A stretch of DNA of 64,000 nt from Streptomyces sp. B21-083 (GCF_036898825.1 NZ_JARUND010000002.1:682001-746000); one strand, 5' to 3'; counted from the stretch's first letter, positions 1-9,400 are shown. A program made the numbers and translations. The notes: generated by a model not told the origin, from the letters alone.

Positions 1-1
1 G

Positions 2-304
2 GCGTACGTCTTCCCCATCAACGCGGACGCGGACCGTGTCCCCGCCGACCGCCGCTGCCGGGTCTTCCGCACGGCGGACGCGGGCAAGAACTGGGAGCCC
101 CTGTCGGCGGGCCTGCCCCAGGGGGACCACTACGGCACGGTGCTGCGCGACGCCCTGTGCACGGACGACGCGGACCCGGCGGGCGTCTACTTCGGCAACC
201 GCAACGGCGAGGTGTACGCGTCGGCTGACGACGGCGACAGCTGGCAGCAGTTGGCGTCCCATCTGCCGGACGTCCTGTGCGTCCGGGCCGTGGTGATCGA
301 CTGA
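2..304 (+). CDS. BNR/Asp-box glycosidase-like protein, C-terminal fragment
   Basis: Only the last 100 codons are in the window; the gene begins to the left. The frame shows two Asp-box-like turns, TADAGKNWEPL near the start and SADDGDSWQQL near the end. These are the S/T-x-D-x-G-x-T/S-W signatures that close blades of sialidase/BNR and YVTN-type beta-propellers. A phrase ending in GVYFGNRNGEVYAS between them fits the next blade strand. Such proteins are often exo-acting sialidase-like hydrolases or simple propellers; the catalytic part is outside the window, so a reaction cannot be named. A strong hairpin follows the stop codon. Confidence 0.75.
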   Translation, partial: AYVFPINADADRVPADRRCRVFRTADAGKNWEPLSAGLPQGDHYGTVLRDALCTDDADPAGVYFGNRNGEVYASADDGDSWQQLASHLPDVLCVRAVVID

Positions 305-323
305 GGACGGGTCACAGAAGGAT

Positions 324-356
324 GTGCGGGTCCTGGCCGTCGGGCAGGACCCGCAC
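324..356. terminator. Hairpin between convergent genes
   Basis: A perfect 12-bp inverted repeat, gtgcgggtcctg (324-335) and caggacccgcac (345-356), has a 9-nt loop. It lies between the stop of the rightward BNR gene and the stop of the leftward ung gene, so it probably terminates both. There is no U-tract, which is usual for Streptomyces terminators. Confidence 0.7.
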
Positions 357-395
357 CCGATCCCGGGGAGGCTCGGCCGTGGCGACGGCCGTGGT

Positions 396-1073
396 CTACG
401 GCAGTTGCCAGTCCACCGGCTGGGCGCCCTGCTTGACGAGCAGGTCGTTGGTCCGGCTGAACGGCCGTGAGCCGAAGAACCCGCGGTCCGCCGACATCGG
501 AGACGGATGGGCGGACTCGATGGCCGGAAGATCACCCAGCAGCGGCCGCAGATTGCGCGCGTCACGCCCCCAGAGGACGGACACCAGCGGCTTGCCACGC
601 GCCACCAGCGCCCGGATCGCCTGTTCGGTGACTTCTTCCCACCCCTTGCCCCGGTGCGCCGCGGGACTGCGCGGTGCCGTGGTGAGCGCCCTGTTCAGCA
701 ACAGAACACCCTGCCTCGTCCACGGCGTCAGATCACCGTTCGACGGTCTGGACAGCCCCAAGTCCGTATGCAGCTCCCGGAAGATGTTCTCCAGGCTGCC
801 CGGCAACGAACGTACCTCGGGCGCCACCGCGAAACTCAGCCCGATCGCCATCCCCGGCGTGGGGTAGGGATCCTGACCGACGATCAGGACGCGGACGTCG
901 TCGAACGGTTGCTGGAAGGCCCGCAGGACGTTCGCCCCAGCCGGAAGGTAGGTCCGGCCGGCCGCTATCTCGGCCCGGAGGAAGTCCCCCATCGCGGCGA
1001 TGCGTTCGGCGGCGGGGTCAAGAGCCTTCGCCCAGCCCGCTTCTACAAGTTCATGCAAGGGTCGTGGTGCCAC
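396..1073 (-). CDS. ung: Uracil-DNA glycosylase (family 1)
   Basis: This 225-aa protein removes uracil from DNA as the first step of base-excision repair in the cytoplasm. The water-activating loop GQDPYP is at residues 66-71, with the catalytic Asp at 68. The minor-groove intercalation loop HPSP is at about 189-192, in the form HPSPMSA where HPSPLSA is more usual. Length and the N-terminal [14 protein letters not shown] match actinobacterial Ung. The start at 1073 is the natural N-terminus of the family. The gene stands alone, convergent with the BNR gene and divergent from the CbiX-like gene. Confidence 0.95.
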   Translation of the reverse strand: MAPRPLHELVEAGWAKALDPAAERIAAMGDFLRAEIAAGRTYLPAGANVLRAFQQPFDDVRVLIVGQDPYPTPGMAIGLSFAVAPEVRSLPGSLENIFRELHTDLGLSRPSNGDLTPWTRQGVLLLNRALTTAPRSPAAHRGKGWEEVTEQAIRALVARGKPLVSVLWGRDARNLRPLLGDLPAIESAHPSPMSADRGFFGSRPFSRTNDLLVKQGAQPVDWQLP

Positions 1074-1334
1074 GACCCGTCACCCTACTGGCACACACCG
1101 AGGCCCCGCACAAAGAGGGCAGCCCCCGCACACCGACACCGCTGAACGACCGGCATATGAACCTGATGCCCGATTGCCGGACAGGAGACGACTCTTGGCC
1201 GCACCGGGCAAGTCCGCCCATTTCACCAAGTCTCGTCGGGCGCCACCGACCGCGCGCGGGTGACCAGCACAGACGTACGGGGTGGGTATGCCCGTCTTCT
1301 CCACCCTGAGGAGAGATGTCACATACTGATCACT

Positions 1335-1374
1335 TCTGATCCGTCCGTAACTCATCAGACAAAAGCGGACGGAT
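1335..1374 (+). promoter_or_regulatory. Two mutually exclusive hairpins upstream of the CbiX-like gene
   Basis: The 361-bp gap 1074-1434 holds no convincing gene. It does hold two nested inverted repeats that share bases: tctgat (1335-1340) with atcaga (1354-1359), and atccgtccg (1339-1347) with cggacggat (1366-1374). Forming one stem breaks the other, an arrangement seen in attenuators, but no leader peptide or U-tract is evident. It lies 60-100 bp before the downstream start codon. No cobalamin riboswitch elements were recognised. Function is inferred only. Confidence 0.35.
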
Positions 1375-1434
1375 ACCGCTCACCTGCCCCCTCCCCGAAC
1401 AAGGGAGCCCAATAAGCCAGTAACATGCGGCGCC

Positions 1435-2355
1435 ATGAGCTCCCCCACTGGGCCCGCCGGCCTGCCAGTACGAATGCCGCGCCCCCGCCAGCCGGGCCGG
1501 CACCGCCGCCCCGAGCCGCTGGCGGCTCCCGAGGGGGCGCCCGCGCTCGTCCTCGCGGTGCCGGGCATGCCCAGCGCCGCCACCCGGAGCCTCGCCGAGG
1601 AGGTCGTGAGCATCGCCCGCTCCGAGCTCCCCGGCCTCGACGCCCGCATCGGATACCTCGACGGTGACGACGCGGAGTTCCCCACGCTCCAGTTCGTGCT
1701 CACGCACGCCGCGCAGGAGCGCACCGCCCGCTATGAGCAGGCCCTCGCCGCCGGTGCGGACGTCAAGCAGCCCGAGGGGCCTGTCGCCGTCGTCGTGCCG
1801 CTGCTCGCCGGTCCGGACAACGCGCTGCTGCGTCAGGTCCGTCAGGCCGTCATGGAAAGCCGTATCGCGGCCGACCTCACCGACGTCCTCGGCCCGCACC
1901 CGCTGCTCGCCGAGGGACTGCACGTACGGCTGTCCGAGGCGGGCCTCGCGCGCGCCGACCGGGCCCGTCTGTTCACCGTGGCGACGGCCGCGGACGGCAT
2001 CATCCTGGCCTCGGTGGGTGGCGACGAGGCCGTGCAGGCGGCCGGGATCACGGGCATGCTGCTCGCCGCGCGCCTCGCCGTCCCGGTCATGGCGGCGGCC
2101 CTCGACCAGGACGGCTCGATCGCGGCCATCGCCGAACAGCTGCGGGGCTCGGGTTCGCAGAACCTCGCGCTGGCCCCGTATCTGATCGGCCCGGAGATCG
2201 ACGCCGGTCTGCTGGAGGCCGCGGCGACGGAGGCGGGCTGTGCCTCCTCCGACGCGCTCGGCCCCTACCCGGCCATCGGCAAGCTGGCGCTGGCCAAGTA
2301 CACGACAGCACTGGGCATCGCCCCGCAGCAGTCCCAGGGCGCCCCGGTCCGCTGA
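1435..2355 (+). CDS. CbiX/sirohydrochlorin-chelatase-like protein, metal ligands absent
   Basis: The 306-aa protein has the alpha/beta fold pattern of the CbiX/SirB chelatase family (metal insertion into sirohydrochlorin for cobalamin or sirohaem). A first strand LVLAVPGMPS sits near residue 40 and a second strand VAVVVPLLAGPDNALLRQV near 125, followed by a second half-domain. In active family members the first motif reads like VGHGS and the second like GxHxxxD, and both histidines bind the metal. Here they are VPGMPS and GPDNALL, so the chelating residues look lost. About 40 basic, Pro-rich residues precede the domain, and no clear ribosome-binding site marks the start, so translation may begin downstream. 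The gene is monocistronic with a strong terminator. Confidence 0.7.
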   Translation: MSSPTGPAGLPVRMPRPRQPGRHRRPEPLAAPEGAPALVLAVPGMPSAATRSLAEEVVSIARSELPGLDARIGYLDGDDAEFPTLQFVLTHAAQERTARYEQALAAGADVKQPEGPVAVVVPLLAGPDNALLRQVRQAVMESRIAADLTDVLGPHPLLAEGLHVRLSEAGLARADRARLFTVATAADGIILASVGGDEAVQAAGITGMLLAARLAVPVMAAALDQDGSIAAIAEQLRGSGSQNLALAPYLIGPEIDAGLLEAAATEAGCASSDALGPYPAIGKLALAKYTTALGIAPQQSQGAPVR

Positions 2356-2402
2356 CCCGGCAGCACCCCGTACGACGCAGTCCGACGACTGGAACATCTG
2401 GT

Positions 2403-2445
2403 ACGCCGAAGGGCCCGCTCCTTGTTGGGAGCGGGCCCTCGGCGT
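2403..2445. terminator. Long bidirectional terminator
   Basis: An extended inverted repeat of 7 plus 11 bp, with one bulged A at 2410, surrounds a 6-nt loop. The inner stem is gggcccgctcc (2411-2421) with ggagcgggccc (2428-2438); the outer arms are acgccga (2403-2409) and tcggcgt (2439-2445). It lies between the stops of two convergent genes. Confidence 0.85.
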
Positions 2446-2462
2446 GTCCGGGCGAGGGAGCC

Positions 2463-3965
2463 TCAGGCGCCGACGAGTGGCGCACCCGCCGGGCCGCGCA
2501 GCGAAATGGCCAGCTCGGCAAGGGCCCGTTCCACGGCGTGCAGGTGGGCAAGGGCCGGCTCCGTCGCGTGGGTCCGGTCGGCGGGGGCCGCGACGGAGTC
2601 GGCGCGGCCTTCCACAAGCGCCTCCACCGCGGTCTCCACCCGCTTGCAGGCGGCGGCGAGCCGGACGTCGTGAGCGGACTCCCGGTCGGCGGCCACGGCG
2701 GCCAGGCCGCGGATCTCGCGGGCACAGTCGTCGAGGAGCGCCAGTACCCGACGCGCGCGGCGCTTACGGGCGCGCACAGGGTTGAGCGGATGCACGAGCG
2801 GCGCGACCGACAGCCGGACACGCCCCAGCAGCAGTTCCAGCTCGGCCACGCGCGGGGCCGGGTCGGGGGCCGCACCGCCGAGGCCACCGCCGGGCGAACC
2901 GGCGAGCCGGGCGGCGGCCTCGGCGGTGCAGGCGTGGACGCAGCGCAGGGCGCGCTGGATCCATGCGTCGGTGGTGGCGTGCGTGGTGATCGGCAGCACG
3001 AGGACCACGGCCAGCAGGGCGCCCAGTGCGCCGACACCGGTCTCCGCGAGCCGTACGCCGAGCAGGGCGGGGTCGAGGACGCCCAGAAGCCCGTACAGGA
3101 GCTCGGCGAGCAGGGTGACCGAGAGCATCATCCAGGTGTACGACACGGCGGCCGAGTAGAAGATGCCGAACACGCATACGGCGACCAGGACGGCCGTGGG
3201 AACGACGGCGCCCGCCACCGGAACGGCGACAGCGAGGCCGAGCGCGATGCCGAGCACCGTCCCTAGGAGGCGGCGGAAGCCGCGGACCAGGGTCTCTCCG
3301 CGCGAGGTGGTGTTCACGAAGATCCACCAGGCGGCGCCGACGGCCCAGTACCAGCGGTCCCCGGACACCAGCTGGCCCATGACCAGCGCGAAGCCGGCGG
3401 CGACCGTCGCCTGGACGGCCTGACGGGTGGTGGCGCGGGCCAGGCCGCGTTCGCCGGCGGGCGCGAGGGGGGCCGTCGGCGGAGGCGTGCGGCGCTCGTA
3501 GCACCACAGTCCGAAGCGCAGCGCCGAGGCGGTGAGCAGGGACAGGAGGACAGCGCCGGACAGCTCGGGCAGTTGCGCCGGGACCGCGCGCAGGAACTGG
3601 GCGACGAAGAAGGTCATGAACGCGAAGACGCCCAGGCTGTGGCCGCGCGGCCCCCAGCGGCGCGCGTACACGCCGGCACCGACGACGGCGAGGAGGGCGA
3701 GGCCGCGGGCGGCCGGGTGGTCGTGGAGCCCGGCCGCGGCGGCGAGGACCGGGAGGCCGACAGCGGGCAGCAGCGCGGTCGTGACCGCCTGCCCGCGCAC
3801 CGTGGCGTCGGTGACCGTGAACAGGGCGAGCATCGCGGCGAGTCCGCCGGTCACGGCCCCGGTGAGCGAGTACCCGGCGAGACCGCAGACGGTGACGGCC
3901 AGGCCGATGCCGAGCACGGCCCGCACGGCGAAGCGCAGCCGGGCGCGCCCCGGGTCCGGCGCCAT
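2463..3965 (-). CDS. FUSC-family integral membrane protein
   Basis: The 500-aa protein has two bundles of hydrophobic helices: one from about residue 15 to 165 (for example VLGIGLAVTVCGLAGYS) and a second from about 225 to 350. A long, charged, cytoplasmic helical C-terminus follows. This duplicated layout is typical of the fusaric-acid-resistance-like / aromatic-acid exporter (FUSC) families, which are thought to export aromatic or amphipathic acids. The chosen ATG at 3965 begins MAPDPGRARLRFAVRA directly before the first membrane segment; the open frame upstream is non-coding in character. It is divergent from the Lrp-type regulator, a common sign of regulator-target pairing. Substrate is unknown. 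Confidence 0.8.
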   Translation of the reverse strand: MAPDPGRARLRFAVRAVLGIGLAVTVCGLAGYSLTGAVTGGLAAMLALFTVTDATVRGQAVTTALLPAVGLPVLAAAAGLHDHPAARGLALLAVVGAGVYARRWGPRGHSLGVFAFMTFFVAQFLRAVPAQLPELSGAVLLSLLTASALRFGLWCYERRTPPPTAPLAPAGERGLARATTRQAVQATVAAGFALVMGQLVSGDRWYWAVGAAWWIFVNTTSRGETLVRGFRRLLGTVLGIALGLAVAVPVAGAVVPTAVLVAVCVFGIFYSAAVSYTWMMLSVTLLAELLYGLLGVLDPALLGVRLAETGVGALGALLAVVLVLPITTHATTDAWIQRALRCVHACTAEAAARLAGSPGGGLGGAAPDPAPRVAELELLLGRVRLSVAPLVHPLNPVRARKRRARRVLALLDDCAREIRGLAAVAADRESAHDVRLAAACKRVETAVEALVEGRADSVAAPADRTHATEPALAHLHAVERALAELAISLRGPAGAPLVGA

Positions 3966-4178
3966 GAACACCCTCTTCAGCACTGCTGTCCCGCCCCACT
4001 GGAATCGGCATGAGAAAGGCGCCACGGAGTCCGCAGCGCCATCGACGGGAACATTGCAGCACTTCCACCGCGACCGGCTCAAGTCAGGGCGAATACGCTG
4101 GACCATTGGCACAGACACATCGGTCCGCGGGCATCCACCGTCGAACCAACGGACCATGTACACGAGGAGGGCGACACC

Positions 4179-4655
4179 ATGGCCGTGGACGAGCTGGACA
4201 GCCGCATCCTGCGGCTGCTGCTGGAACGGCCCCGCAGCAGCGTCCGCGAGTACGCGCGTGTACTCGGCATCGCGCGCGGCACCCTCCAGGCCCGCCTCGA
4301 CCGCCTCGAACGGGAAGGCGTGATCACCGGCACGGGTCCTTCCCTGTCCCCCGCCGCGCTCGGCCACCCCGTGCTCGCGTTCGTGCACATCGAGGTCACC
4401 CAGGGCCATCTCGACGAGGTCGGGGACGCGCTGGCGACCGTGCCGGAGATCGTCGAGGCGTTCTCGATCGCCGGGGGCGGTGATCTCCTCGCGCGGGTCG
4501 TGGCCCGCGACAACGCCCATCTGGAGGACGTGATCCAGTCGCTGATCAGCGTGCCGGGGGTGGTCCGCACCCGCACGGAGGTGGCCCTGCGCGAGCGCGT
4601 CCCGTACCGGCTGCTGCCCCTGGTGGAGTCGATCGGCCGTACGATCGCCGGCTGA
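4179..4655 (+). CDS. Lrp/AsnC-family transcriptional regulator
   Basis: The 158-aa protein has the family layout: an N-terminal HTH (residues about 4-50, LDSRILRLLLERPRSSVREYARVLG and following) and a RAM/AsnC ligand-binding domain (about 65-150, beginning LAFVHIEVTQGHLDEV). Proteins of this type sense amino acids or related metabolites and bind DNA as multimers. The ATG follows a good GAGGAGGG ribosome site. The 213-bp gap (3966-4178) to the divergent FUSC gene presumably carries its operators, so self-regulation and control of the exporter are the simplest inference. No clear operator was singled out by eye. Confidence 0.88.
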   Translation: MAVDELDSRILRLLLERPRSSVREYARVLGIARGTLQARLDRLEREGVITGTGPSLSPAALGHPVLAFVHIEVTQGHLDEVGDALATVPEIVEAFSIAGGGDLLARVVARDNAHLEDVIQSLISVPGVVRTRTEVALRERVPYRLLPLVESIGRTIAG

Positions 4656-4716
4656 TCACCACTCCCGGCCGCTCTCACGGCCCGGTTCCGTGCCCGGCTT
4701 CCAGGTCCCCGCGGTG

Positions 4717-5520
4717 CTACGACTTGCGGCGGGGCTTGCCCTGGCGGGCACCGCCGGTCTTGCCACCGCTGCGGGCGTTTCTGCCCGCCGCTCCGCTCTT
4801 TCCCGCGCCTCCGCCCCGGCCCGCCGACCTTCCGGCGGCGGGCTTGCGTGCCGTGCCCTCCGCACCAGCGCGCTTCCTGGCCTTCGGCTGCTCCGCCTCG
4901 GGCTCCTGGCGGCGTCCGCGTGAGCTGTTGACGGTGCGGCCCCGCACGATGCCGATGAAGTCCTCGACCAGGTCCGTCGTGCGGTCCTCCGGCCAGGACA
5001 GTGCGACCTGGGACTCGGGCGCGTCGGTGACCGGGCGGTAGGTGAGGTCCTTGCGGTGGTGGAGGCGGGCCAGGGACTGGGGGACGACGAGGACGCCGAT
5101 CCCGGCCGCGACCAGCTCGACGGCGTCCTCGGTGGTCGCGGGGCGCTCGATCGCGGGGAGGCCGGGTAGGCGCTCCCAGCCGAGGGCGTCGTCGAGGGGG
5201 TGCAGCACGATGTCGTCGGCGAGGTCCTCGGCGGTCACCTCGTCGACGGCGGCCACGACATGGTCCTTGGGGACCACGACCACCGACGTCTCGGTGTAGA
5301 GGGGGATCGCGCTGAGCACCGTACGGTCGACCGGCAGGCGGACGAGGGCCGCGTCGGCGTCGCCGGCCAGCATCAGGTCGCCCGCCTCGGCGGCGGACAC
5401 CTGGAGCAGGGTCAGGGGGACGTCGGTTCGCCGCTCGTTCCAGATCCGCACCCACTTGGCGGGGATCACTCCGGGGACGTACGCGAGCCGGAACGCGGGG
5501 GAATCTACCGAGCCAGTCAC
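4717..5520 (-). CDS. LysR-type substrate-binding protein without HTH, with basic tail
   Basis: The 267-aa protein starts directly in a LysR effector-binding fold: LAYVPGVIPAKWVRIWNERR at about residue 12, GDADAALVRLP near 55, and YTETSVVVVPKDH near 75. It lacks the usual N-terminal winged helix. After residue 190 it becomes a lysine-, arginine-, glycine- and alanine-rich low-complexity tail resembling the nucleic-acid-binding tails of some actinobacterial proteins. The pairing with the DUF5997 gene, which is divergent and 114 bp away, is one I recall as recurrent in Streptomyces. It might bind nucleic acid through the tail or act as a ligand sensor; this is inference. Confidence 0.75.
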   Translation of the reverse strand: MTGSVDSPAFRLAYVPGVIPAKWVRIWNERRTDVPLTLLQVSAAEAGDLMLAGDADAALVRLPVDRTVLSAIPLYTETSVVVVPKDHVVAAVDEVTAEDLADDIVLHPLDDALGWERLPGLPAIERPATTEDAVELVAAGIGVLVVPQSLARLHHRKDLTYRPVTDAPESQVALSWPEDRTTDLVEDFIGIVRGRTVNSSRGRRQEPEAEQPKARKRAGAEGTARKPAAGRSAGRGGGAGKSGAAGRNARSGGKTGGARQGKPRRKS

Positions 5521-5634
5521 CGCGCCAGGCTACCTGCCGTACTCCGTGCGCCGCGCTGCCCGCCCGGTTGGCGGTTCTCACCGCCCCGCCCCTCGTGGTC
5601 GGCGCTGGTTCATACGCTCGATACCCTTGACACC

Positions 5635-6039
5635 ATGACGACGCACCAGACCTCCCAGACCATGAAGCCCGCGACCGCGGCGAAGAAGCTGGGTGTGTAC
5701 CTCCAGGCCACCCCCGCCGAGTTCCAGGAGGGTGTCGTCACGCGAGCCGAGCTCACGGCGTTGCAGGCGGACCCGCCGGAGTGGCTGCGCGACCTGCGCC
5801 GCGACGGCCCGCACCCCCGTCCGGTGGTCGCGTCGAAGCTGAGCATCTCCATCGCGGGGCTCGCCCGCGGCGGGGTCACCGAGGCCCTCACCACCGAGCA
5901 GATCGAGGCCCTGAAGCAGGAGGCCCCCGAGTGGCTCCGGCACGAGCGCTCCGTGCAGGTCGATGTCCGCAAGGAGTCGGCGCGCATCAAGGAGCTGCAC
6001 CAGGAGCAGCAGGAAAAGCGGGAGAACCAGGGTAGGTAG
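5635..6039 (+). CDS. DUF5997 family protein
   Basis: This small soluble protein of 134 aa begins MTTHQTSQTMKPATAAKKLG. It has two similar segments, each ending in a PEWL motif (residues about 42-46, DPPEWLRDLR, and about 96-100, EAPEWLRHER). A charged coiled-coil-like C-terminus (RIKELHQEQQEKREN) follows. The ATG at 5635 is preferred because it matches the conserved N-terminus; the frame is open far upstream but overlaps the divergent gene. No biochemical role is known. The only clue is its linkage to the HTH-less LysR-like gene, with which it shares a promoter region. Confidence 0.8.
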   Translation: MTTHQTSQTMKPATAAKKLGVYLQATPAEFQEGVVTRAELTALQADPPEWLRDLRRDGPHPRPVVASKLSISIAGLARGGVTEALTTEQIEALKQEAPEWLRHERSVQVDVRKESARIKELHQEQQEKRENQGR

Positions 6040-6052
6040 ATAGGTAGGTAGG
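6031..6052. repeat. TAGG tetranucleotide microsatellite at a stop codon
   Basis: Five TAGG/TAGA units run through the end of the DUF5997 gene and past its TAG stop. A 4-bp repeat at this point could change the C-terminus by slippage: the loss or gain of one unit alters the reading frame of the last codons. Confidence 0.7.
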
Positions 6053-6058
6053 CGGACG

Positions 6059-6075
6059 GGGCCGGGAACCGGCCC
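6059..6075 (+). terminator. Short GC hairpin after DUF5997 gene
   Basis: gggccgg and ccggccc are separated by a gaa loop, 20 bp past the stop codon. The 7-bp perfect stem is a plausible weak terminator; no other role is apparent. Confidence 0.4.
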
Positions 6076-6180
6076 GGTCTCGATGCCGGGCGCCCGGTCT
6101 CGCCGGGAATGCGGTTGCGGAGCCGGTCGAAGCGGAACGGCGCGAGGGCCTCGGGGCGAGCCGGACGGCCGGTGCCGCGG

Positions 6181-6390
6181 GACACGATCACCGCCTGGTG
6201 CGGGAGCGGGTTCAACCTCGTGCGGACGTCCGCGGCCCTGCACATCCACCGCGACACCGTCGTCCACCGGATGAACAAGATCGAGCAGATCACCGGCCGC
6301 CCGCTGCGCGAACACCGAACCACCATGGCCCTGCACCTCGCCTGTCTGGCCGACGCACTGGGCGAGGGCGCCACCCCCGACGAAGGGTGA
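6181..6390 (+). pseudogene. PucR/CdaR-type regulator remnant (C-terminal HTH only)
   Basis: An open frame ends with the characteristic C-terminal helix-turn-helix of PucR-family regulators. It reads FNLVRTSAALHIHRDTVVHR, then MNKIEQITGRPL and a final helix MALHLACLADAL. Functional copies are several hundred residues long and carry this HTH at the far C-terminus. Here nothing upstream resembles the rest of the protein, there is no ribosome site, and a frame start at 6109 would give only 93 residues of largely random composition before the HTH. It is best read as the tail of a deleted regulator. It may once have controlled the neighbouring GH2 gene or another lost gene. Confidence 0.7.
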
Positions 6391-6415
6391 CGCCCCCGAG
6401 GTCACGCTCCCGCCG

Positions 6416-9400
6416 TCATCCTGCGGACTCCCCCGCTGTGGGCCGCCGTGAGGCCGCCATCGCCTCGTCGACGTCCGTCAGGGGGCGCAACCGGTAGCTG
6501 TACGAGTAGTCGCGGTTGGCGAAGAGCTTGTACTCGTCGTGGGTGTGCGCGCCCCAGCTGTTGTCGCCGCCGACGCCCATCTGACGGTGACTCAGACGCA
6601 GGACGATCTCGTCGCGCGGGGTGAGCTGGTAGTCGTGGCGCGCCCCCACCGACAGGTCCTCCGGCGTGAAGTGCGAGGCGTTGACCTCAAGGAGCGGTTC
6701 GGCGCAGACCAGCAGGCCGGCGCCCTTGCGGTCCGTCAGGGCGATCCAGCGGACGTCGGTCTTGTTGCCGTTCTCCTGCGGGCGCAGATAGCCGCTCCAC
6801 TGCCCGTCGACGGTGCCGGAGTAGAGGCCCACGTCGGTGGAGTTGTTGCGGTCCCAGTGGTTCTCCTCGGGACCGCGGCCGTAGTAGTGCAGCCTGTCCA
6901 GGCGGCCGGGCAGGAGGAGCAGGTTGCCGACCTCCGGGATGTACGGCAGTGAACTCGCCCCCGGGTGGAGGGTGTTGTCGACCTTGATCTCACCGTTGCC
7001 GAAGACGGTGTAGGTGGTGGTGTACGTCGATGCCGGCGTCGTCGGCAGTGTGCCGGCGACCTTGATCTCGACGGCCCGGTCCCGTAGGGCGCGGACGCTC
7101 ACGCCGGTCACCGCACGCCGGGCACCCGCGTCGCGCCAGGTCTGGTTGCGGGTGTGCTGGCCGTTGCCCCGGTCGTTGTCGGTGGGCGCCCGCCAGAAGT
7201 TCGGGGTGGGCCCGGAGGTGATCAGCTGGGCGCTGCCCGCCCTGTACGAGGTGATGGCGCCGGTCGACTTGTCGATGGTGACCGAGAAGTTCTTGCCCTT
7301 GACGGTGACCGACGCGTCGCCGTCCTCGTGGCGCAGCGCGGGGACACCCGTCAGCGGCCTGGGCGTGACGGCGGGGCTGCCCGCGTCGAGAGCGAGTTGC
7401 TGCCGGGCGACCTCGAAGCCGGCCTTGGCCCACTTCGTGCTCTGCCTGGTGGTGAAGGACAGCTGCAGGAAGTACTCCGCGCCCGGCGCCGGGTCGTCCG
7501 GCAGGTCGAAGGGCACGGTGATGTCCTTGGCGGACAGGGGCGCGACGTCGAGCTGGGCACGGGTCAGTTTTCCGCGCCGGACCACTTGGCCGTCGGCGAC
7601 CAGTTCCCAGCGTCCGTCGAACTCGCGGAGGTTGGTGAAGAGGTACTCGTTGGTGAGGGTGACCGCGCCCGGTGTCGCACCCGACGTGATCTGCACCGCC
7701 TGGTAGATCCGCTTGACCTCGGCGGACTTACCGGTGAGCCTGCGGTCGGCGGTGATGATGCCGTCCCCGGCGAAGGCCCCGTCGTTGGGGTTGTCGCCCC
7801 AGTCGCCGCCGTAGGCGTAGAACGTCTTGTCGCGGGGCCGCTTCTCGGTGAGGCCGACGGTGGCGGCGTCGAACCAGAACCGTACGCCGTCGTCGCCCGG
7901 GCCGCGGCTGTCGGAGGCCAGCTCGGCGGCGCTCAGCGCGCGGGCGTATACGCGGGCCCTGCGGATGGTGCCGCTGAACTCCCGGGTGGGGTTGTCGATG
8001 TCGGTGGCCAGGGCGAGGGACGCGGTGTTGTTGCTGGGCCGCTGGGTGGTGGTCCTGGTGGCTCGCGCCACGCCGTCGACGTGGAGCGTCAGGGTGCCGG
8101 CCGTCGCGTCGAAGACACCGGCGACGTGGTGCTCCTTACCGGTCCAGTCGGCGGGCAGCGACCAGTAGGCGCTGATCCACTGGCCGCCGCCGTAGATGAA
8201 GAACTCCAGGCCCCGGTCCGACTGCTTCAGGGCGTACTGGGTGTCGCCCTTGGCGATGATCGGCTGGTGGTAGCCGAGGAAGTGCGGGGTGATCCACGCC
8301 TCCAGGGTCAGGGACCCGGTGAGGTCGAGGCGCTCGTCGCGGGCGAAGACGGTGCCGCCGGAGACACCCTGGTCGCGGGTGAAGGTACCGGCGGGGGCGA
8401 TGATCTCGCCGTGGAGCGCGGCGGGCCCGGCCTCGGTGAGCAGCTTGCGCGTCGGGGTGGGCCAGCTGAGGGCCTGGTCGACGAAGTCCCAGATCCAGCC
8501 GCCCTGGAGGACCGGGTAGCGCCGGACGAGGTCCCAGTACTTCTTGAAGTTCCCGTTGGAGTTTCCCATGCCGTGGGAGTACTCGATCATGACGTACGGC
8601 CGGGTGTCGTTCGTGTCCTTCGCCCGCTGCTCGACGCGGGCGGGACTGTCGTACATCTCGGAGCGGATGTCACTCATCCCGGGACGGTCGTCGCCCTCGT
8701 ACTGGATGACCCGGGTGGTGTCGTAGGAGTGGATCCAGTCGTACATGGCGTTGAACGTGCTGCCGCCGCCCGCCTCGTTGCCGAGGGACCAGATGACGAC
8801 CGAGGCGTGGTTCTTGTCCCGGTGGACCATGTTCTGGGCGCGGGCCACGCACGCCGTGGTCCACTCGGAGTGGTTTCCGGGGTACTCGCCGCGGACGCCG
8901 TGGGTTTCGAGGTTGGTCTCGTCCACGAGGTACAGACCGTACTCGTCGGCGAGTTCCAGCCACTGCGGGTTGTTCGGGTAGTGCGAGGTACGGACGGTGT
9001 TGATGTTCAGCCGTTTGATGATGCCGATGTCCTGGACCATGTCCGCCCTGGTGAGGGCCGAGCCGTGGACGGGGTGCATCTCGTGCCGGTTGGTGCCCCG
9101 GAAGGAGACCGGCTTGCCGTTGATGCGCATCAGCCCGTCCTTGAGGGCGAACTCGCGCAGACCGACCCGGTGGGAGAGGGTCTCGATCACCTTGCCGGCC
9201 GGATCACGCAGGCGCAGCACGGCGGTGTACAGGTTGGGGTGTTCGGCCGACCACAGTCGCGGCGCGGGTACGGTCTTCGCGGCCTGTACGGACTTCTCCT
9301 CGCCGGCGGCGAGCGCGACGGTCTGCTGGAGCGGACGCGACCAGACCGGGTGCCCGTCGGCGTCGTACAGCTGCGTCTCGACGGAGTAGCCGCCGGCGCC

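Noticed and set aside
1080-1355. 91-aa minus-strand ORF between ung and the CbiX-like gene
   Set aside because: No ribosome site, random composition, and it overlaps the hairpin region; no similarity recognised.
4079-5581. 500-aa minus-strand frame over the Lrp and LysR-like genes
   Set aside because: Arg/Pro-rich shadow of two well-supported genes.
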